NCBI GenBank assembly: GCA_030693335.1
Contig: JAUYAU010000011.1
Span: 186,001 to 250,000 of the forward strand
Reading direction: 5' to 3'
Length of the DNA: 64,000 nucleotides
Source: Sulfuricurvum sp.
GTDB taxonomy: Bacteria; Campylobacterota; Campylobacteria; Campylobacterales; Sulfurimonadaceae
Part shown: piece after piece, positions 1 through 8,352 of the stretch
Layout of the letters: every line of letters starts with the position of its first letter
Numbering within the stretch: position 1 is the stretch's first letter
Notes under the pieces: generated by a model
Seen by the model: only the letters and a program-made list of their open reading frames with translations
What the model was told of the DNA's origin: nothing
Databases searched by the model: none
Translations under genes and position numbers: made by a program

Positions 1-1
1 T

Positions 2-442
2 CGAGCACAGATACGTATGGCAAAAAAAGTAAAAAAGCCGTTGATTGTCCATATCCGTGACGCGAGCCACGATTCTAAGATGATCTTGCTCTCTGAAGGT
101 GCAGGAGAAGTAGGGGGCGTATTGCATTGTTACAATGCGGATGAAGAGCTTCTAAGTCTTGCAAATGAAGGATTTTATTTTGGAATAGGGGGTGTACTGA
201 CCTTTTCAAATGCGAAAAAGCTGGTTAATGTTCTTCCTAAAATCCCAAAAGATAAGCTTTTGATTGAAACCGATGGCCCTTATTTGACTCCACATCCACA
301 CCGTGGTAAGCGAAATGAACCTGCGTATACGAAACTTGTTGCCCAAAAAATGTCTGAGTTATTGGAGCTTTCTATAGAAGAGGTTGAACGCCTGACAACC
401 CATAATGCAAAGATTCTTTTTGAGGGGTTAACCAAACATTAA
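2..442 (+). CDS. tatD: TatD-family metal-dependent deoxyribonuclease, 3' part
   Basis: The reading frame is already open at base 2, so this is the C-terminal part of a gene that begins before the window. An internal ATG at 17 is not the true start. TatD enzymes are TIM-barrel metal-dependent DNases of the amidohydrolase superfamily. Visible signatures are LIVHIRDA, a metal-binding His strand, and ETDGPYLTPHPHRGKRNEP, the family's C-terminal signature with the catalytic Asp. The end EEVERLTTHNAKILF matches the usual last helix. It precedes a murein hydrolase gene on the same strand by 50 bp, as in Campylobacter (from memory). Family assignment is very secure; the cellular substrate is not shown by the sequence. 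Confidence 0.95.
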   Translation, partial: RAQIRMAKKVKKPLIVHIRDASHDSKMILLSEGAGEVGGVLHCYNADEELLSLANEGFYFGIGGVLTFSNAKKLVNVLPKIPKDKLLIETDGPYLTPHPHRGKRNEPAYTKLVAQKMSELLELSIEEVERLTTHNAKILFEGLTKH

Positions 443-492
443 TAAGAGAGTGTTATACTTGTTCACTATGGATTATAATCCGAGGAGGTAAG

Positions 493-1710
493 TTGCGCTG
501 GTTGTTACTTATGATCGCATTTACATTTGATGCTTATCCATTTGCATTTAAGCCTAATGATGAAAAGAAAATCACGGTGTTGAAACATTTTGATATTCCT
601 GCCTCATTTTTGAATGATTCCTATTTAAATGATATGTATATTGCGCAGAAACGTTATTGTACAGAAAATGGATTCGCTAATTCATCTGAAAATGCAAATA
701 TTTTAATACCCATGCTTACCTCTTTGATTTCTCAATCTGATTTACCGAGTGAATTTTTATTTGTTGCTTTGGCAGAATCGAGTTTAGATACCTTATCCAC
801 TTCTTCACAAGGTGCCAGTGGAATTTGGCAGTTTATGGCAAGTACAGGTCAATTACACGGTTTAAAAATTACCTCTTATGTAGATGAACGGCGCGATCAT
901 CTCAAATCTACGCGCGCGGCTATTGCCTATTTATCGCAACTGCATCGTCAATTTGGTAAATGGTATCTTGCGATTATCGCATATAATTGCGGTGATGGAA
1001 GGCTTTCCAAAGCGATACGTAAAGCGGGAACGGATGATTTGAGCGTGTTGGCGAGTCCGAATAAAAAGTATATTCCACTTGAAAGCCGTCATTATATTCG
1101 CAAAATTATTGCGCTGGCTTTGCTTGCCAGTGATCAGGTTTTTTTAGAACAAATTCAATATGACCATTTGATCGGAGTAGCATCTGAAAATCCCATTGCA
1201 ACGGTCTATCTTCCTGAAGGAGAAGATATCAATCGTATTGCAGCAGTTTTGGAAATGCCCAAAAAGAAGTTACTTTTATTGAATACTCATTTGAAACGAG
1301 GAATAACACCTCCCAGTAAAGATATGTATCCGGTCTATATTCCTGAGGATAAACTTGAGTTATTTCGGCAAACGTACCGTACGAAAGAGTTGAAGGGCTA
1401 CTTTGTGATGCATCGGACAAAAGCTGGTGAAAATCTTGACACGGTTTCTAAAAAGTATGATGTTTCATCTGGGGCCATTCGTATCGAAAATATGATGGGT
1501 GATCGTGATGAACTCACTTTGAATCACAATATCAAAATTCCAATCAATCGAGGCTTTATTCGGCATGCATCGCTTGATAAAGCTAAATCAGGTGAAATCA
1601 AGATTTCAGTAGCAAAACTGTACAATTCCACTATTGAACAGTTAAAAGTAAAAAACCTTTTTATTCAACCTAAAGTTAAAGATGGTGAGGAAATTAAAGT
1701 CGGTGATTAG
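493..1710 (+). CDS. mltD: MltD-like membrane-bound lytic murein transglycosylase
   Basis: A 405-residue exported murein hydrolase that cleaves the MurNAc-GlcNAc bond. It starts at TTG 493 behind a strong GAGGAGG at 482-488. The only ATG near it (codon 7) would cut the signal peptide. Residues 1-18 are a signal sequence. The SLT domain has catalytic Glu95 in VALAESSLDT, then GASGIWQFMASTG (107-119) and AYNCGDGRL. The C-terminal quarter (YFVMHRTKAGENLDTVSKKYDVS) resembles a LysM repeat for peptidoglycan binding. Its 3' end overlaps rlpA by 29 bp, so the two wall enzymes are probably translated together. MltD is the best family name, but other LysM-SLT proteins are not excluded. Confidence 0.9.
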   Translation: MRWLLLMIAFTFDAYPFAFKPNDEKKITVLKHFDIPASFLNDSYLNDMYIAQKRYCTENGFANSSENANILIPMLTSLISQSDLPSEFLFVALAESSLDTLSTSSQGASGIWQFMASTGQLHGLKITSYVDERRDHLKSTRAAIAYLSQLHRQFGKWYLAIIAYNCGDGRLSKAIRKAGTDDLSVLASPNKKYIPLESRHYIRKIIALALLASDQVFLEQIQYDHLIGVASENPIATVYLPEGEDINRIAAVLEMPKKKLLLLNTHLKRGITPPSKDMYPVYIPEDKLELFRQTYRTKELKGYFVMHRTKAGENLDTVSKKYDVSSGAIRIENMMGDRDELTLNHNIKIPINRGFIRHASLDKAKSGEIKISVAKLYNSTIEQLKVKNLFIQPKVKDGEEIKVGD

Positions 1711-2509
1711 AGTTGTATTATTAGCTTTCATACTTATTATGAGCGGATGTACTTCCTATATGGGATCGTATCAATACCGTCCTGTAAAAACTTCTAAAAA
1801 GTATCCTTCTGAAATTCTTGCAGATACCCCCTCTACGGTGAAGAAAAAGAATGGGGAGTTAACGGCATCCATGCGCCCTTATACGGTTTTTGGAAAAGAG
1901 TACTATCCTACTGTTGTGAACGTTGGAGATACGATGAGCGGACGTGCGAGTTGGTACGGAAGTGATTTTCATGGAAAGTCAACGTCCAACGGTGAAGCAT
2001 ACGATATGTATGCAATGACCGGTGCACATAAGACCTTGCCGATGAATACGGTAGTACGCGTCACTAATTTAGCAAATAATCAAAAAACAGTAGTTCGAAT
2101 CAATGATCGAGGACCGTTTGTTGAGAGTCGCATCATTGACTTGTCCTTTTCAGCGGCCAAAGAGATTGATATGGTATCTAAAGGAAGTGCTCCAGTAAGT
2201 TTAGAAGTTTTGGGATTTGAGCCAAGTGATGCGAGGTCCATTGATTTTAAAGCCTTAGCAAAAGGGCCGAGACAGGAAGTTTTGAATTCATTTGCCGTTC
2301 AGATAGGTGCATTTATGAATATACAAGGTGCTTTGGAAACACAAAAAAAGTATGCTTCTTTTCATGGATATTCCGCAATCATCAAAGATTCGCAGTATAA
2401 TAACAATCCATTATACAGAGTTTGGATGCGTGGATTTAGAAGCGAAGCTGAGGCGAGAGATTTTATTTCGCAGGGCTATTTTAACGGTCAGTTTATCACA
2501 AGGGAATGA
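1682..2509 (+). CDS. rlpA: RlpA septal-ring lytic transglycosylase lipoprotein with SPOR domain
   Basis: 275 residues. A type II signal peptide ends in the lipobox IMSGC (lipidated Cys23), so it is an outer-membrane lipoprotein. A double-psi beta-barrel (about 87-165, GRASWYGSDFHGKSTSNGE to INDRGPFVESRIIDLS) carries the catalytic core that cuts peptidoglycan strands lacking stem peptides. A SPOR domain (about 203-272, FAVQIGAFMNIQGA) targets denuded glycan at the septum. It starts inside the 3' end of the MltD-like gene and stops one base before hisB. The domain order is exactly that of RlpA, so the call is secure. Confidence 0.96.
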   Translation: MVRKLKSVIRVVLLAFILIMSGCTSYMGSYQYRPVKTSKKYPSEILADTPSTVKKKNGELTASMRPYTVFGKEYYPTVVNVGDTMSGRASWYGSDFHGKSTSNGEAYDMYAMTGAHKTLPMNTVVRVTNLANNQKTVVRINDRGPFVESRIIDLSFSAAKEIDMVSKGSAPVSLEVLGFEPSDARSIDFKALAKGPRQEVLNSFAVQIGAFMNIQGALETQKKYASFHGYSAIIKDSQYNNNPLYRVWMRGFRSEAEARDFISQGYFNGQFITRE

Positions 2510-2510
2510 G

Positions 2511-3083
2511 ATGATTCAAAAAAATCGTAAAACCAAAGAAACCGATATTGCACTTGCACTTAATATATCAGGTACAGGTAAAAGTACAATAGCGACAAAT
2601 GTCAGTTTTCTCGATCATATGTTAGAAAGTTTTGCCAAACATTCATTGATGGATCTTAGTATAACTTGTAATGGTGATACGCATATTGATGATCACCACA
2701 GTGTTGAAGACGTCGGGATTGTTTTGGGGCAGGCATTACGTGAAGCGATTTTTCCTATAGAGCAAGTCGAGCGTTTTGGAAGTGCTGTCATTGTTATGGA
2801 TGAAGCGGCGGTTAGCTGTGATTTAGATTTGAGTAATCGACCTTATCTTTTGTATGATGTTGCGATTGAGGGCAAAGTAGGGCAGTTTGATGTTGAGTTG
2901 GCTGAAGAATTTTTCCGTGCCGTTGTCTTTAATGCAGGAATCACGGCCCACATCGTTTTACAACGCGGTAAAAACAAACATCATATTGTTGAAGCGGCTT
3001 TTAAATCGTTAGCAGTAGCTTTGCGTCGAGCATTGGTGACAAATGTAAGAGTCGGTATTCCTAGTACTAAAGGTGTATTGTGA
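2511..3083 (+). CDS. hisB: Imidazoleglycerol-phosphate dehydratase
   Basis: Sixth step of histidine biosynthesis: imidazole glycerol phosphate to imidazole acetol phosphate. The open frame extends upstream to 2328, but that part lies inside rlpA. ATG 2511 directly follows the rlpA stop, is preceded by AAGGGA, and gives the normal 190-residue monofunctional enzyme. Manganese-binding signatures are NVSFLDHMLESFAKH, HIDDHHSVEDVGI and KNKHHIVEAAFKSLA. There is no fused histidinol-phosphatase domain, unlike enterobacterial HisB. The stop overlaps the kdsC GTG start (GTGA). It is a lone his gene inside an envelope operon. Confidence 0.97.
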   Translation: MIQKNRKTKETDIALALNISGTGKSTIATNVSFLDHMLESFAKHSLMDLSITCNGDTHIDDHHSVEDVGIVLGQALREAIFPIEQVERFGSAVIVMDEAAVSCDLDLSNRPYLLYDVAIEGKVGQFDVELAEEFFRAVVFNAGITAHIVLQRGKNKHHIVEAAFKSLAVALRRALVTNVRVGIPSTKGVL

Positions 3084-3571
3084 TTCGACTGTTATTACTG
3101 GATGTTGATGGATGTATGAGTGATGGCCGTATTATTTACAATGAAAAAGGTGAAGAGACTAAGAATTTTAACGTCAAAGACGGATTCATTATACGTTCGT
3201 GGCTTACCATGGGGCATCATATTGCTATCATAACTGGCCGTGAATCGGCAATAGTAGCGAATCGTGCAAAAGAGCTGCGTATACCTTATTTGTTTCAAGG
3301 CATAGATGACAAACTCGCTGTCGCTCAAAAGTTGTGCAGTGAACTTGGATTAGAACCTCATGAGGTAGCAGCGATTGGCGATGATGTTAATGACTATAAT
3401 ATGCTTCAATGGGTGGGGCAGGGATATACTCCTAAAGATGGATCACACTATTTACATGCGGTAGCCACGGTTCTTGAAAAGAATGGCGGTGATGCGGTTG
3501 TGCGTGAAATGATCGAAAAAGTGATTGATCATAATGGTGAGCGGGAAAAATTTTTGAGTTTATGGATTTAG
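3080..3571 (+). CDS. kdsC: KDO 8-phosphate phosphatase
   Basis: A 163-residue HAD-superfamily phosphatase that removes phosphate from 3-deoxy-D-manno-octulosonate 8-phosphate to give KDO for LPS inner core. HAD motif I is LLLDVDGCMSDG, with nucleophile Asp8 and Asp10. Motif II/III elements are AIITGRES and the acidic AAIGDDVNDYNML. There is no cap domain and the length is typical of KdsC. GTG 3080 overlaps the hisB stop by four bases. Two LPS transport genes follow without gaps, which supports the KDO assignment over other small HAD enzymes. Confidence 0.95.
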   Translation: MIRLLLLDVDGCMSDGRIIYNEKGEETKNFNVKDGFIIRSWLTMGHHIAIITGRESAIVANRAKELRIPYLFQGIDDKLAVAQKLCSELGLEPHEVAAIGDDVNDYNMLQWVGQGYTPKDGSHYLHAVATVLEKNGGDAVVREMIEKVIDHNGEREKFLSLWI

Positions 3572-4081
3572 ATGTCAATTAATCTTTTTTTTGTTTTACT
3601 GTTGAGCCTATTATTAGGTATGTTTGGTTATTTTAAACCGACACTGTTCGTGGGTGAGACAAAAAAAGAAGTTCCAAAGTTTGAGTTAGAATCGTTTGTC
3701 GTTTATGAGATTAGTGCTACGGGAATCGACCGTTTTTTCGAAGGTAATCATGGTATGCGTTTTGAAGATCGATATGAGGTTTCATCAGCAAAATTCAGTA
3801 ATAATTCCAAAGACCTTTTTGAATCGATCAGTGCAAACGAAGCTCTTTATAAAGACGACATCATTTCGTTAGAGGGAGATGTTCACTATGTACGTGAAGA
3901 CGGACTCCAGTTTCGCTCTGATGAGGGAAAATACGATACGGTTAATTCGTTGGTTTCAACACGCGGAAGTTTCGTGATAACGCAAAATAGCAATAGAGTA
4001 AACGGTACACAACTGCTATTAAATACGCAGCAAAAAACAGTGAGTGCGAATGCAGTTTCTGGCAGTTACCAACTAGATTAA
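3572..4081 (+). CDS. lptC: LptC-like LPS export periplasmic protein
   Basis: A 169-residue bitopic protein: one N-terminal membrane helix (residues 2-21), then a beta-rich periplasmic part. LptC takes LPS from the LptBFG transporter and passes it to LptA. Support comes from strand-rich repeats such as YKDDIISLEGDVHYVREDGLQFRSDEGKYDT, which resemble the LptC/OstA fold, and from its position between kdsC and lptA. ATG directly follows the kdsC stop. Sequence similarity to E. coli LptC is low in this phylum, so gene order carries much of the weight. Confidence 0.88.
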   Translation: MSINLFFVLLLSLLLGMFGYFKPTLFVGETKKEVPKFELESFVVYEISATGIDRFFEGNHGMRFEDRYEVSSAKFSNNSKDLFESISANEALYKDDIISLEGDVHYVREDGLQFRSDEGKYDTVNSLVSTRGSFVITQNSNRVNGTQLLLNTQQKTVSANAVSGSYQLD

Positions 4082-4096
4082 TAAAAAGATTAAATT

Positions 4097-4585
4097 ATGA
4101 GAAAAATTATTTATATTTCCCTTTTATGTGCACTGGGTCTTTATGCCGAGGAGCTAAAAGTTTTTTCTGAAAACTTTAGAGCCGATCAGCCAAAAGGTGT
4201 TTCTGTGTTTACGGGCAAGGTTGTTGTGACCAAAGGTTTGGATGAATTAAATGCGTCAAAAGTGACGATTTATACCGATAGCAATCGCAAACCTACTAAA
4301 ATGGTTGCCGAAGGGGATGTCTCTTTTTATATTGTTACGGAATTAAAAGAGAAATACAGAGGAAAATCTCAAAGAGCGGTTTACTTGGCAAATGAAAAAG
4401 AGTACCAATTTTATACAAAAGTTGATTTGATCCGTTTGGATGATTTTCGCCGTGTAAAAGGGGATAAAGTTGTTGTTAATACGATACATGGTCATGCAAG
4501 TGCTGACAGCGCGAATAATGAACCGGTTATGATGGTATTTACGCTTCAAGATAACAATTCAACTAAAAAAGGGACGTCAAAATGA
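4097..4585 (+). CDS. lptA: LptA/OstA-type periplasmic LPS transport protein
   Basis: A 162-residue secreted protein with signal peptide MRKIIYISLLCALGLYAEE. The mature part has the OstA beta-jellyroll pattern: VFSENFRADQPKGVSVFTGKV, LNASKVTIYTDSNRKPTKMVAEGDVSFYI. LptA forms the periplasmic bridge that carries LPS from LptC to LptDE. It sits 15 bp after lptC and overlaps engB by 4 bp (ATGA). Function rests on the fold pattern and neighbours. Confidence 0.92.
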   Translation: MRKIIYISLLCALGLYAEELKVFSENFRADQPKGVSVFTGKVVVTKGLDELNASKVTIYTDSNRKPTKMVAEGDVSFYIVTELKEKYRGKSQRAVYLANEKEYQFYTKVDLIRLDDFRRVKGDKVVVNTIHGHASADSANNEPVMMVFTLQDNNSTKKGTSK

Positions 4586-5202
4586 TTGAAATCATTAATT
4601 CGGTTTTTATGACGTCGGCTCCTCATATTCGTCTCTCTCCCGAAAATCCATTGCAAAATGAAGTGGCTTTTATGGCCCGTTCCAATACCGGTAAAAGTTC
4701 GATTCTCAATACCCTAACCCAGCGAAAATCACTCGCAAAAGTTTCTTCTACCCCAGGTAAAACAAGATTGATTAATTATTTTGATGTCGAATTTATGAAT
4801 CGTGATACAGGTGAAAAATTAGAAGCAAAGTTAGTCGATCTTCCTGGATTTGGATATGCCAAAGTAGCAAAGTCTCTCAAAACGGATTGGGAGAGTAATC
4901 TAACTGACTTTATAACCCAGCGTCAGCAACTCCGTATTTTTGTTCATCTTATTGATGCGCGTCATCCAGATTTGGAGCTAGACCATTCGGTTTCAGAATA
5001 TTTAGAGCAAATTTGTCGCAAGGATCAGTTTATTCTCAATGTTTTTACAAAAATTGACAAATTGAATCAAAAAGAGCTGAATGAGCTCAAAAAACAGTTT
5101 CCGGATGCTTTGATGGTGTCTAACACAAAGAAGCGCGGTGTCGACAGAGTGGTTGCCAAGATTTACGAATTATTGAGCTATGTGGAACAGCATGAAGATT
5201 GA
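4582..5202 (+). CDS. engB: Ribosome-biogenesis GTPase EngB/YsxC
   Basis: A 206-residue TrmE-Era-EngA-EngB family GTPase needed for late 50S assembly. G1 is ARSNTGKSS (32-40), where the family normally has GRSNVGKSS. G2 is STPGKTRLINYF, G3 DLPGFGYAK, G4 FTKIDKL and G5 SNTKKRG. The two G1 changes (Gly to Ala, Val to Thr) keep the P-loop GKS. The start is coupled to lptA (ATGA). Assignment is secure. Confidence 0.97.
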   Translation: MIEIINSVFMTSAPHIRLSPENPLQNEVAFMARSNTGKSSILNTLTQRKSLAKVSSTPGKTRLINYFDVEFMNRDTGEKLEAKLVDLPGFGYAKVAKSLKTDWESNLTDFITQRQQLRIFVHLIDARHPDLELDHSVSEYLEQICRKDQFILNVFTKIDKLNQKELNELKKQFPDALMVSNTKKRGVDRVVAKIYELLSYVEQHED

Positions 5203-5653
5203 ATATAAGAAGCCAACACTAAGCGATATCCCTCAGATGCAGCTGCTGGTTGCTCCTGAGATCGAGAGCGGCGTTATTCTCCCACGTACGGATGATGAAA
5301 TAGCAACCAACATACGCTCCTATACGCTGGCGATGGATGGGGATAAATTGGTGGGATTTTGTGCTTTGCATATTCATTCTCACAAGCTTGCTGAAATACG
5401 TTCTATGATTATTGACGGTGATTACAGAGGTAAAAACATAGGGAGTGAGTTAGTAAATAAGGTGTGTCAAGAAGGTTCGCTATTAGGGCTTAAAGAAGTA
5501 TTGGCTTTAACCTACCAGAAACATTTTTTCGAGAGATTAGGATTTATCGAAATTCCAAAAGAGAGTATTCCCGAGCATAAAATTTGGGCTGATTGTATTA
5601 AATGTAAACTTTTTCCTGTATGCAACGAAGTATCGCTTATAAAAACGCTTTAA
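5192..5653 (+). CDS. GNAT N-acetyltransferase, probable N-acetylglutamate synthase type
   Basis: A 153-residue GNAT-fold enzyme starting MKIEYKKPTLSDIPQM. An upstream in-frame ATG at 5180 gives only four extra residues and lies deeper in engB. ATG 5192 has GGA at a fair distance and the usual GNAT first strand. The acetyl-CoA loop is SMIIDGDYRGKNIGSELVNKV (R/Q-x-x-G-x-G/A-like), followed by HFFERLGFIEI. The tail IWADCIKCKLFPVCNE resembles short stand-alone N-acetylglutamate synthases (first step of arginine synthesis). That role is inferred from resemblance, not proven. It overlaps engB and the next gene. Confidence 0.8.
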   Translation: MKIEYKKPTLSDIPQMQLLVAPEIESGVILPRTDDEIATNIRSYTLAMDGDKLVGFCALHIHSHKLAEIRSMIIDGDYRGKNIGSELVNKVCQEGSLLGLKEVLALTYQKHFFERLGFIEIPKESIPEHKIWADCIKCKLFPVCNEVSLIKTL

Positions 5654-6075
5654 GCGATCTTTTGTGGATTGCCGTATTTGGCATCTACATTGCGCTCAGC
5701 AGTATCTATCTTTTTTTCCCGCCAATGTTGGCAGTTCTCGGCTTTCTTTATTATAGAGCATTACAACGGTATGATCTTTTTGCACTGGTTGTGGCTTCTA
5801 TTATGCTATTGATGTTTGAGGCCGAAAAAGGGTATTGGTTTGGTTCTTCAATTGTATATTTTACCCTCATATGTCAGTATATAATGCCGAAGCTTGAACA
5901 GACAGTCCAATCGCAAATGAGTATTAAGGGAATATTTGTATTGCTCTCCTACTTTGGATTTTCTGTTTTTTTAGGAATGGTAAACAGTGTGTTGATTTTA
6001 CCTCTTCCTACACTTGATTGGCAGGTAATTTTTTATATCGCGATTGAATTTGCACTGATTGCGATTGCCGGATGA
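5620..6075 (+). CDS. Small polytopic membrane protein, MreD-like by position
   Basis: A 151-residue hydrophobic protein with four to five predicted membrane helices: LLWIAVFGIYIALSSIYLFF, the LAVLGFLYY and LFALVVASIMLLMF regions, IFVLLSYFGFSVFLG and VIFYIAIEFALIAIA. It starts 34 bp inside the GNAT gene and overlaps mrdA by 4 bp. MreD proteins are small, poorly conserved, and lie next to PBP2 in rod-shape loci. Size, topology and position fit that role, but I see no diagnostic motif. Confidence 0.65.
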   Translation: MQRSIAYKNALSDLLWIAVFGIYIALSSIYLFFPPMLAVLGFLYYRALQRYDLFALVVASIMLLMFEAEKGYWFGSSIVYFTLICQYIMPKLEQTVQSQMSIKGIFVLLSYFGFSVFLGMVNSVLILPLPTLDWQVIFYIAIEFALIAIAG

Positions 6076-7904
6076 AATTTAAAATTTTATTGGCGATCTT
6101 TTCATTAATCTGGATATCTTTGATAGTACGCGTATATCATCTCGCCATTCAATCCAATGAACATTATGAAACGCTGGCTCAAAATAACAGTATAAAAACA
6201 GAGTTCTCAGCACCGGTTCGAGGTGAAATACTTGACCGAAATCTTGAACCCATAGCAATTAATGAACTTGGATTCAAAATAGCACTTTCCCCTCATTTAA
6301 CGAAAGGAAAAGATACGACTCTCTTAGACCAAGAAGTGGGCTATTTATTATCAATGATTCCGACGTTAGATGCAAAAAAGATATTAAAAACCTACAAACA
6401 ACAAGATTCCTATTACAATCACAGTTACATTGATGTGGTTGAATTTGTTCCTCATGAGACGATGATGCCTTTGTACTCATTGATGAATTTAAGGGAATCA
6501 ATTAAAATTTCTCCTTCTCCAAAACGTCTTTATCCCTATGGAAATTCAGCTTCTCATATTATTGGCTATGTCGCCAAAGCGAATCAAAAAGAGGTTGAAA
6601 AAGAAGAAATTTTAAAGCTTTTAGGTCATGTCGGTAAAAGTGGGATTGAAAAGTACTATAACGGATATCTTCAAGGTGTTGCAGGTGAACGTCGTATCAA
6701 AGTAAATGCTCATAACGTTGAAATAGAGGAAATAAGTAGAAGTACTACCAAAGAAAATCGTACCTTAGTGCTCAATATCGACATGCGATTGCAAAATTAC
6801 ATTGACGCCATTTTTGAAAAGAAGGTCGGTGCGATTGTTGTTATGGATACCAAAGGGGCCATCTACGCTGCCGGAAGTTATCCTGAATACGATTTAAATG
6901 CATTTGTTGAGGGGATTAGTTCACAGCAGTGGAGTTATTTGATTAACAGCGTGGATGCCCCTTTTACCAATAAAATAGTGAATGGTTTGTATCCTCCCGG
7001 CTCAACCATCAAAACGGGGCTAGGGCTTCTTTATGTCTCCTCTGGTATTCTCAATGAAGGCTCACATGTTCATTGTACGGGGTCGTTTCGACTGGGAAAT
7101 CGCTCGTTCCGATGTTGGCGTAAAACGGGGCATGGAGGCGGTGTCAGTGTTGAAAAAGCAATTGCCCAAAGTTGTGATGATTATTTTTACAAGGGAAGCT
7201 TGAATGTAGGAATAGAACGTATGGCGTTAGGATTAAATCGAATGGGGCTTGGGAGAAAAACGAGCATTGATTTACCTAACGAATTTATAGGGACTGTTCC
7301 CAGTCGTAAATGGAAAAAAGAGAAGTTCAAACAACCATGGTATCGTGGGGAAACGCTTAATACTGCAATCGGTCAGGGGGATTTTTTGGCGACGCCGATC
7401 CAGATAGCTCAATACACGGGATTGATGGCAACAGGTGTTTTACCTGTTCCGCACATAGCGCATAAAATAGGCACTAAAATTTATAGCCCTAAGGGTAGTG
7501 ATGTTCTTACTAAAATTGAGAAACAAAAACTTCCATTGATACAAGGTGCAATGCGTGATGTCTGTAATGATCCTAGAGGAACGGCAAAAGCGTATGTATC
7601 TACACGATTTCCTATCGCGGGTAAAACGGGTACCGCACAAACGACGGGGATCGGACAAAGCGTTAAAAATCGTCAAAGTGAACATACTATGGAGTATTTA
7701 AAACGTTCCCATGCATGGTTCACGACGTATGGACCAGCCGATAATCCTCAGTTTATTGTAACGGTTTTGGTAGAGCATGGGGGACATGGTGGAGAAGCAA
7801 CCGGTGGGATTGTTTCTGGGATCTATAACAAGTTATTGGAGTTAGACTACATCAAATTGACCAAGTCAAAAGATGAAAATCTTACACTTGTGTCCGGACA
7901 ATAA
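6072..7904 (+). CDS. mrdA: Penicillin-binding protein 2, elongasome transpeptidase
   Basis: A 610-residue class B PBP. A membrane anchor (3-22) leads into the dimerisation domain (FSAPVRGEILDRNLEPIA, PYGNSASHIIGYV). The transpeptidase has SxxK S311-TI-K314, SxN-type SCD at 367-369 and KTG K518-TGT. It cross-links peptidoglycan during side-wall elongation with RodA/MreBCD. The middle motif is SCD rather than SxN, a variation seen in PBP2. It is the last gene of the + strand envelope run and overlaps convergent ybeY by 23 bp at the 3' ends. Confidence 0.96.
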   Translation: MKFKILLAIFSLIWISLIVRVYHLAIQSNEHYETLAQNNSIKTEFSAPVRGEILDRNLEPIAINELGFKIALSPHLTKGKDTTLLDQEVGYLLSMIPTLDAKKILKTYKQQDSYYNHSYIDVVEFVPHETMMPLYSLMNLRESIKISPSPKRLYPYGNSASHIIGYVAKANQKEVEKEEILKLLGHVGKSGIEKYYNGYLQGVAGERRIKVNAHNVEIEEISRSTTKENRTLVLNIDMRLQNYIDAIFEKKVGAIVVMDTKGAIYAAGSYPEYDLNAFVEGISSQQWSYLINSVDAPFTNKIVNGLYPPGSTIKTGLGLLYVSSGILNEGSHVHCTGSFRLGNRSFRCWRKTGHGGGVSVEKAIAQSCDDYFYKGSLNVGIERMALGLNRMGLGRKTSIDLPNEFIGTVPSRKWKKEKFKQPWYRGETLNTAIGQGDFLATPIQIAQYTGLMATGVLPVPHIAHKIGTKIYSPKGSDVLTKIEKQKLPLIQGAMRDVCNDPRGTAKAYVSTRFPIAGKTGTAQTTGIGQSVKNRQSEHTMEYLKRSHAWFTTYGPADNPQFIVTVLVEHGGHGGEATGGIVSGIYNKLLELDYIKLTKSKDENLTLVSGQ

Positions 7905-8301
7905 GGCTTAGCGGAAGAGAAAACTTTTGTACCAGACGCTCTTCTTGAACACGCATTTCACCCTTGTCTATTTCATGATCCATCCCTAACAGATGAAGCA
8001 TTCCATGGATAAAAAGCAGAGTCAGTTCATCGTTTTCGCTGTGTCCTAACTCTTGCGCAATTTCTGAAACTTTATCAACGCTTATGATAATTGTTCCCAA
8101 CGGTGCACCGGGAAACGGATCATTGGGAAAGCTGAGGACATCTGTAGGTTTCTTAATTCCTCGAAATTCCCCGTTTATCTGTGCAATCTCATCATTATGG
8201 GTGAGGATTAACTCAACTTCTAGATGTGAGAGTGATGCGGTAATCGCTTTTATTGTCTCAAAATCATATTTTTTTTCGGTTCGGTTGTCTAAATCTATCA
8301 T
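7882..8301 (-). CDS. ybeY: Endoribonuclease YbeY, rRNA maturation factor
   Basis: About 139 residues from the chosen ATG (MIDLDNRTEKKYDF). An in-frame ATG at 8328 would add nine residues with no clear ribosome site. The metal signature is HGMLHLLGMDHEID, the three-His zinc site of the UPF0054/YbeY family, preceded by RGIKKPTDVLSFPND. YbeY acts in 16S 3'-end maturation and ribosome quality control. It converges on mrdA, with the last 23 bp shared. Confidence 0.95.
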   Translation of the reverse strand: MIDLDNRTEKKYDFETIKAITASLSHLEVELILTHNDEIAQINGEFRGIKKPTDVLSFPNDPFPGAPLGTIIISVDKVSEIAQELGHSENDELTLLFIHGMLHLLGMDHEIDKGEMRVQEERLVQKFSLPLSLIVRTQV

Positions 8302-8352
8302 GCCACAATTGTAGCATGATTTAATCATTGTTATTGATTACTTGTTTTACAA

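Noticed and set aside
2328-2510. Longer HisB start inside rlpA
   Set aside because: Adds non-homologous sequence; ATG 2511 has a ribosome site and gives the family length.
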